A stretch of 64,000 bases of DNA from Kryptolebias marmoratus (lineage: Eukaryota > Chordata > Actinopteri > Cyprinodontiformes > Rivulidae). The stretch is taken from contig NC_051450.1 in assembly GCF_001649575.2 (NCBI RefSeq), forward strand, positions 8,986,228 to 9,050,227. Direction: 5' to 3'. Positions 58,248 to 64,000 of this stretch are shown piece by piece. Numbering within the stretch: position 1 is the first letter of the stretch; each line of letters begins with the position of its first letter. The notes under the pieces are model-generated. The model had not been told where the DNA came from. It did no database searches and saw nothing but the letters and a program-made list of their open reading frames with translations. Made by a program: the position numbers and the translations under genes.

Positions 58248-58420
58248 GACTCGACCATGGCATTTTTGACAACCATGGCAAAGAATGGTGAGTGTTTTGT
58301 GACTTTTGTGACACATCGAGGTGACACTCAGCTATGAGACCGTGGGGTCAAATTGGGGCTCAGCAAGTTGTGATGAGACTGGCCAATCAAAAAATGGCTT
58401 TATATGGGTATGAGTGCCCA
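58247..58420 (+). repeat. 174-bp direct duplication, left copy
   Basis: Aligns without gaps to 58939-59112; I count 6 differences in 174 bases (about 3.4%). It begins exactly at the end of the (TA)n tract beside the assembly gap. It contains the end of the exon-like frame (HGIFDNHGKEW) and the GTGAGT site. Confidence 0.9.
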
Positions 58421-58800
58421 TATAAATGTTTATTTATATATATACATATATATACTATATATGGTCATTTTTTACCTAAAAAACCCTTTTTGTCACTCTG
58501 GACAATCAAACAGATTTAGCTTTATCTTTATGCATTCAAAACCTGCTTTTTGTACAAACATAAAAGGTTATTAAAAATGGAAAGCCTAGCATTCCTTGAA
58601 GGAATGCATGTCGTCTGTTGCATTTGACACCATAAGACTATCTTATGTTGTGAAATAATAGTATTATAGATGTTTTGGTTAAACATGGAATTTAACATTA
58701 TGCACAATTACACATGACCTGTTAGTTTTTGGAGTATGTGTTATAACTGTCTCTTGACTACTACCATGTCAATTTAATACACACACACACATTTATATCC
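58421..58800 (+). repeat. 300-bp dispersed repeat family, 5' head only (copy e)
   Basis: After short AT repeats, GCATTCCTTGAAGGAATGC (58591-58609, near-perfect palindrome) and CATAAGACTATCTTATGTTG, ATGTTTTGGTTAAACATGG, TGGAGTATGTGTTATAAC, CTTGACTACTACCATGTC follow the family order. The copy then stops at a short (AC)n. Confidence 0.6.
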
Positions 58801-58806
58801 TATAAA

Positions 58807-58983
58807 ATGGAAATACATAAACCATGGTACTATGAGGAAAAGCAGATGTTTCCGTGCTTTTTAGCTGACAGAGTTCAAAGGGAGCTTGGCCAAGTGGACT
58901 CTATTTACAGGCTCCGAAAAGCAGAGGGAAGGTGGCCTCGACTCGGCCACGGCATTTTTGACAACCATGGCAAAGAATGGTGA
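58807..58983 (+). other. short ORF with splice donor, partly duplicated (unrecognised)
   Basis: The ATG frame of 58 codons starts MEIHKPWYYEEKQMFPCFLA and continues DRVQRELGQVDSIYRLRKAE, then GRWPRLGHGIFDNHGKEW, then TGA. The TGA overlaps a splice-donor-like site (GAATG, then GTGAGTG at 58980), so the segment could be an exon ending at 58979. The residue mix (Trp, Tyr, Asp, Arg, Glu) is protein-like and unlike a random AT-rich frame. The last 15 codons fall within the 174-bp duplication, and in the other copy (58247) the same residues are readable with two changes. I do not recognise it. It may be part of an unknown mobile element or a host exon. Confidence 0.3.
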
Positions 58984-59112
58984 GTGTTTTGTGACTTTTG
59001 TGACACATCGAGGTGACACTCAGTTATGAGACCGTGGGGTCAAATTGGGGCTCAGCAAGTTGTGCTGAGACTGGCCAATCAAAAAATGGCTTTATGTGGG
59101 TATGAGCGCCCA
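58939..59112 (+). repeat. 174-bp direct duplication, right copy
   Basis: Partner of 58247-58420, offset by 692 bp in the same orientation. Here the sequence continues on both sides, so this is probably the original. Confidence 0.9.
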
Positions 59113-59299
59113 ATGAACCTTTCTAGTCCAGAAGCCAGCTAGTGTAGAATTGGGCTAAATTTGGCCAAAAGGTGAAAGTTTGTTGAAATCTAAATCGAGT
59201 TTAGACAAATTAATGTATGCCTATGTGGCAGGAAGAAGATGGAGGCTGCACCTGCTGGCAGGGTGATTGCGAGTGAGCCAATTGCGCCAGGGCGCTCGG

Positions 59300-59307
59300 T
59301 ATAAAAG
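59300..59307 (+). promoter_or_regulatory. TATA box of the LTR-like element
   Basis: TATAAAAG in a GC-rich setting (GCTCGG before, CCGAGG after). Transcription would start about 25-30 bases downstream, near 59330. Confidence 0.55.
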
Positions 59308-60140
59308 CCGAGGTGATCTGCAGACTGACACTTGTTGTTTTGCTGTTGACACGTCGCGCGCTTCCGTGGTGAGCCGTCTTTGTGCCGAGTACAGGTGAGG
59401 TTGGCTGCCTGCGCATTTACAGCTGCTCGAATATTGTAGTTATACAGCCTTTGATCAGCAGAAACGTACGGGCGTATTCACCTCCACGGTTGGCCGGGAG
59501 TGGAGCGATTCCTCCAATAAGTGCGGACATTTGAGAGTCCCAATTGGGTGCAAGTGAGGAGAACGTAGCCTGATCGGTAGGTGGATTCAGTGACGAATCT
59601 TGTTTTTATTTTTTTGGTTTTAAATTGTTCTTCTTATTTAGGAATCTCGACCGACCTTAACGCTGCTGCTTTGCCCTGACTGAATTACCGCTTGCGAGGT
59701 GGTCGAAGGAGACCGGCGTGTGGGACACCCCCCCCCGAAGACCATAACGAGGAGCGGCTGTGCGCTCCATTCGGGCTGGGAGGCTGGTCGCGCACAGGGA
59801 CTTTTAATTATTTTTATCTGTACTCTTATTTATATATCTCTTTTATTGCCTGTATTTTAACAATTGGTTTTTTATGTTTACTTTCTTTAAAGGACCGCCG
59901 GTGGTGCGCTCGGGCCTGGATGTGGCGTCCCTTTTGGTGTGGTTGTGCCGTGAATAACACAAATAGGTGGAGGGCATTTCAGAGAGTGAGTGACTTCACG
60001 GGTGTTGGTTTTGATTTTTTCTTGTTTTGGAGCCTATATCATCCAGGACCTGGTCGTGCCCACCGGTAAGCCTAGTTGGGGTTATTTTGTGTATTTTCTT
60101 TTTTTTCGTTTGTTTATGTACAGGCACTTTTATCTTTGGC

Positions 60141-60146
60141 AATAAA
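60141..60146 (+). terminator. poly(A) signal of the LTR-like element
   Basis: AATAAA within TTGGCAATAAATTATT, about 145 bases before the element's right end, with GT-rich text (CCCTGTCTGCTGCTG) downstream. Confidence 0.55.
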
Positions 60147-60295
60147 TTATTATTGACTTGAACCCTGTCTGCTGCTGATTGCTAAACCGGACTTGTGTCC
60201 TTTCATTAATTCCTGGGTGATAATCCCAGGTGGCGTTGTTGGCAACAAGCCAAATTAATTGAATGCTCGAAGAAAACCTAGAAGTGCCACACCTA

Positions 60296-62245
60296 CACCA
60301 AGATTGGTTAAAAAAGTAATGAACTATTACATAGGACTCAAACTCTGATCTTCAAATGTCAAGCACTATCATACAAGAATGAGTACAGTATGTCTGAAGT
60401 GTAGTGCATGTCCCAATCTGTAACTAAATTTCCATCCATCCATCGTACTTGTCCTATCTCATTCAGAGCCAAATGGGCTAAACTCTGAACCCATTTGGCT
60501 CCATCCTGAACAGTTTGTTTGCATGTTGACCCTTTTTGAGATGAACTTTTCTTCTGCCGCTCAATTTTTCTCCGGTTGCAAAGAAAAAAAAAATCCATAC
60601 CTGCAGCTACTTGACTCCCCTCCAAGCTGACTGTTGCTTTAGATCGTACCGCCGCCATTTCAGTCGCCCAAATTACATGCTACAAAACCAGAAAGCACTA
60701 AAAAAGAGCTGCAGGAAACTAAAGGAGAAACTGTGATCTGAAAGAACCTTTTTTTTTTCTTTCTTAAAAAACAGACGAACAGAGGTCTCTGCTTCAAACT
60801 TGGTTTAAATTAGTTTTAACTACACCGAGTCTAAACTGGCTGTAAGATGTCATGTTAGAAGACTTCATATGATAATAGGTGTTTTGTTTTTCTTCATGTT
60901 GCTGATGGATGGATTACACTAAAATCTGATCAGAATGTGAGTGTGATGCTCTTAAGATTCAACCAATGAAATTGCACTAGATTGTATTTTTGTTTTCAAT
61001 TTCATATCCATACATCAGTGCAGGTTAAAAGTTCATATGCCCAATTTTATATGAAAGAACTTTATTGACGTCGATAAAATCCAGAACGTTTTGAGCACTG
61101 GGCTTCTATAAAAGGCATGCTAGAATAGAAGTGATTTCAGAAAATGTGAAATCACAAAAAAGCGAGGCCAAGACATTGTTTCGGACTGAGATGTCCAGGA
61201 ATTACACGAGTGTAACTGTCATATGTCCGTAGTATTTTTGACGTCTAAAGAAAGGTAAACAAAATAGTTAGAGGCAGCAGGCGACAATTCTTCAGCAGCA
61301 AACATAAACCCCACACAGATGGTAGCCTGTCAAGATTTTTTCTTCGGTTGGCATAGAAACTGAACACGGACACTTCAGGTTAAAGGGTAATACCACTCAA
61401 TCTCAGCTTAAAAAAAAAAATCACTCCCGTGCCTTTGAAACACTTATGCAATTATGCTGTTTTTTTTCCCCCTGTGCAAACAGGCTGTTATCTTCTGCAC
61501 ACATAGTAAACACCAAGAGCTCCAATATTTTGTATTTGCAAGAAAAATAATAAAAATGGATCCAATAACATCCATGTTTACTACGTCTTAAAAAAAATCA
61601 TTTTTTTATGAAAAAAAAAACTAAATTTACTTAGATTTTTTTTTTAGTTTTGAAATCTGCTTTAGATACTGATTTCTGCTCATTTAAACTTTTATTTTGT
61701 TTTGTTTTACTCATCTCAGTGTATCAATATCAGTAGTTACTAGTGAAATACAAAGGTCAAACTAAATTATACTCAATAAATAAACTTTCTTAATTGTAAA
61801 AGAAGATGCATCTTGTTAGGTGCTTTTCTGTAAAGCAAACACAAAATACAAAAGCAACCGTAAACAAAGTTGCATTGTATTCTTTTGCAAGTTCTTATTA
61901 ATGTCCATTGTAATTATTCAATAAAGTTTCTTAATTTCTTCAAACCTTTATCCCAGTCCATAGTTTTACATCATATATTCAAACTCACACCTGCTTTAAA
62001 CTTTAAAAAATGTTCTTCCTGTGATCCTCATTGTTAGATTTTTGAATTTCGTTTTTTTACATAAAATAAAAATGTATAAGTAAATTTCTTTATATGACTT
62101 GTTAAACAGACTGTTTTACATATTCTCTCTTAAAGCGCTAGTTGAAACGGATTTTTGTACAAAAGTTGTGAACAAATAATTTCTGACCTGTTGCAGTTGG
62201 CAGTTTGAACGGCCTTAATTTGGAACAAAAGTAGTTTAATTCTGT
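60296..62245. other. no gene recognised
   Basis: A short CCATCCATCCATC remnant is at 60431 and a 12-bp hairpin at 60466-60501. The 99-codon minus-strand frame at 60359-60658 crosses both and has no domain. The remainder is AT-rich unique sequence with several poly(A)/poly(T) runs. Confidence 0.4.
60466..60501. repeat. perfect 12-bp inverted repeat (hairpin)
   Basis: GAGCCAAATGGG (60466-60477) and CCCATTTGGCTC (60490-60501) pair perfectly around a 12-base loop CTAAACTCTGAA. Confidence 0.75.
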
Positions 62246-62249
62246 CCCT

Positions 62250-62690
62250 ACTTACGAGCTAATGGCTAGTCAGAGTAGGGCCAAGACCAAAATAGGTTGT
62301 TAGCATCTTAAAACAACTTTAATCAAAAAACCTTTCCTAGTGGTTCATGTGATATATATATATATATATATATATTCCAGCAAAAACGTTATAACACCTG
62401 TCAGAAGTGCTTTGAGCTACGCAGGAAGTGCTACAACTAGCTGCTGCTGCCTCATTTTTCTTGTTATCGTTAACCATAAAATTTGATGCATATAATGTAC
62501 AGTTAGCTTGTTAATCTGGTGAGAATTAAACTTTATTTCTCCAAAGTTGGGCAGTTCAGTAGCTATCTACAACAGGTGAGATACTGAATGTTCATAACCT
62601 TCCCACTGAACCCTTCTTCAAAACATCTAAACTACAAAGCTACCTCTCCAGCTGTAAAAACCAGCTCCAGTGATGTAGATTTTTCATGGC
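62250..62690 (+). repeat. dispersed repeat family C (copy 4) with internal (AT)n
   Basis: AGCTAATGGCTAGTCAGAGT, a (TA)n at 62351-62375, CTACAACTAGCTGCTGCTGC, AACTTTATTTCTCCAAAGTT, AGTAGCTATCTACAACAGGT and TTCATAACCTTCCCACTGAA follow the family order. This is the fullest copy of family C in the window. Confidence 0.65.
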
Positions 62691-62699
62691 AACACCGGT

Positions 62700-63360
62700 G
62701 ATGACTCATAACTACATTTGTACATGTCAGACACAATTTGGCGATAAGAAACAAGTTCAGATTGAAGGCGTTAGTGAAGGTGTGCGAGTAAAAATCAATA
62801 GCCGTTTACAAAACTCATTAAAGTAACTGCGGAAGCACAGTTCTGCACTAAACAACTTTGCAGGAATTGGCTCCAACAGTGGAAAAAAAAAAAAAAGTGA
62901 GCTTTAAAGCTCACAAATCACAAATCATGTGACATGCAGTCAGTAAACTGCAGACAGCAGGCCGGTGTTTACCGACTCGGTCGCTCAGCGATCCCTTCAT
63001 GCCAGATGATGATAGCAAAGAGACCAGAAAGGCAAATTATCTAACGAGGCTTATTCCATCTCTCTGGGGACAGAGTGCTCTTTAGAAGGGAGTTCATGTT
63101 TCACTTGTGAGCGGAAAAAAGTGACCAAACCTGATAGCTGAATTTCATTCGGTGGAAATGGGGGGGATTTTGAAGTGCAGCGGTAAAACCCACCTGAGGC
63201 TGTGACAGTAAAAGCACAAAAATAGACAAGGAGTGCCACTGCTGCCACGTTGGGTGTTTTTTCTCATTTATCTATTTGTTATTGCCCTCTGTGGAAAGGC
63301 GGAGACAGACAATAATGTTTTTGCCTGTGTCTGTGTGTGGGCGAAAGCCTGGGTTTGTGT
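62700..63360. other. no gene recognised
   Basis: A unique block of balanced composition (62820-63240), with a poly(A) run at 62883-62895 and a G run at 63160. Possible conserved noncoding DNA. Confidence 0.4.
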
Positions 63361-63364
63361 GCCA

Positions 63365-64000
63365 GCAAAATATCTTATGTACCGCTGGACAAATTTGAAG
63401 AAAACATGCAGAAAGTAATCATTGGATGTGCGTCTACAACTGATTAACTTCTGCAGTCAACCCCATTCAAGATGGCTGCCACAACCAGCTGACCTTAAAA
63501 ACACAAAAAAGGACTACATCTTATTCAGTTTTGCAAATATTGACCTAAAATTTGGCGTGGCGGTAGCTGAGACTGATCACCAGCACATATTCTGAGCTCA
63601 AACAGATCTAACAAGATCTTTGTTTAAAATTTTGCCATTAACCATTTAGAGTTAACTTTGTTTGTCTGTTAGCAGAATAACTCATGAACCACTGGACAAA
63701 ACTGAATGAAATGTTCAGGAATTAATCACTTGATATTTCTCTACAGCTGTTTAACTTTTGGAGCCAACCCAAATGAAGATGGCTACCACAGCTATTGGAC
63801 CTTAGAAAACACAGAAAATGGTCACGGCTCAGTCAATTCTGCAGATATTGGGCTTCAATCTGCTGTTTTTGTAGCTGTGAGTCATTCTCAACACACGCAT
63901 CAAAATCATTGCTCAGAATCATTGCCTAAAACTTTAGCATAAAGTACTAAAGTTCACCATATCTGTCTGTTAGCAAAACATCTCATGAACCACTGAACAG
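63365..64000 (-). repeat. 300-bp dispersed repeat family, at least two tandem units, reversed (copy f)
   Basis: The complement of the family landmarks occurs twice and starts a third time: TGTACCGCTGGACAAATTTG (63378), CTCATGAACCACTGGACAAA (63682) and CTCATGAACCACTGAACAG (63982). The period is about 300 bp. CAAGATGGCTGCCACAACCA and GAAGATGGCTACCACAGCTA correspond to the CCATCTTGA line. The array runs past the window end. The 78-codon frame at 63706-63942 lies wholly within it. Confidence 0.8.

Larger units (their letters stand above)
59224..60291 (+). mobile_element. 1,068-bp LTR-like element with 4-bp target duplication
   Basis: The ends are TGTGGCA (59224-59230) and TGCCACA (60285-60291), a perfect 7-bp inverted repeat beginning TG and ending CA. 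CCTA flanks both sides (59220-59223 and 60292-60295). Inside are a TATAAAAG box at 59300 and an AATAAA signal at 60141. Composition is GC- and CpG-richer than the surroundings (for example CGTCGCGCGCTTCCGTGG). The features fit a solo LTR of a retrovirus- or gypsy-like element, but the TATA-to-AATAAA distance (about 840 bp) would make an unusually long R region. Donor-like (GTGAGG 59395, GTAGGT 59577, GTAAGC 60066) and acceptor-like sites (59641, 59892, 60123) lie between them. No gag, pol or env coding text is present. It may instead be a small non-autonomous element. Confidence 0.65.

Noticed and set aside
58033..58327. Minus-strand frames with Ile-Tyr repeats
   Set aside because: Translation of a (TA)n microsatellite across an assembly gap.
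63365..64000. Regularly spaced repeats that might suggest a CRISPR array
   Set aside because: Units are about 300 bp and diverged along their whole length with no short identical repeats and unique spacers; the sequence is vertebrate-like.

Overview
The window looks like vertebrate, most probably teleost fish, genomic DNA. It is AT-rich and full of microsatellites and decayed transposable elements of kinds common in ray-finned fish. These include several LINE groups, solo LTRs, a tRNA-like retroposon with a (TGGA)n tail, hAT-like and MITE-like DNA elements, and dispersed repeats. There are no operons, no closely packed ORFs and no ribosome-binding sites. I could not recognise a single complete host gene. 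The window is best read as intergenic or deep intronic DNA. The species cannot be named from sequence alone.

Layout. 1-432: minus-strand SINE-like copy whose (TGGA)n tail is the (TCCA)n at the window edge. 3318-3800: solo LTR with a 5-bp target duplication. 4300-7092: plus-strand LINE, interrupted at 5365-6693 by a younger 5'-truncated L1-type LINE with a 16-bp target duplication. 8.7-11.8 kb: mostly unique, moderately GC-rich sequence, a good place to look for conserved noncoding elements. 12.2-12.8 kb: SINE-like copy inside an older repeat. 14.8-15.35, 26.75-27.57, 35.1-35.4, 46.8-48.0, 58.6-58.8 and 63.4-64.0 kb: one roughly 300-bp repeat family, tandem in places and in both orientations. 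21.3-21.9 and 28.5-28.6 kb: antisense 3' pieces of one RTE/Rex-type LINE family. 32.14-32.59 kb: second, older solo LTR of the first family. 35.56-37.1 kb: antisense L2/CR1-type LINE. 46.8-47.6 kb: hAT-like insertion inside a 300-bp-family unit. 50.5-51.2 kb: cluster of MITE-like repeats. 55.5-56.3 kb: two pieces of an R2/NeSL-type LINE joined tail-to-tail at a palindrome. 58.07-60.29 kb: compound microsatellite with an assembly gap, a 174-bp direct duplication, and a 1,068-bp LTR-like element with promoter, splice-like and poly(A) signals.

Possible host coding sequence is limited to exon-like fragments: 53613-53737 (40 codons after a plausible splice acceptor, ending at a stop), 58807-58983 (58 codons before a GTGAGT donor) and, weakly, 17469-17530. 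None was recognised as a known protein. Retroelement reading frames are all truncated, shifted or interrupted. The L1 C-terminal frame at 5752-6693 is the only long one that is still open. Family names rest on remembered protein motifs, not on a database search.
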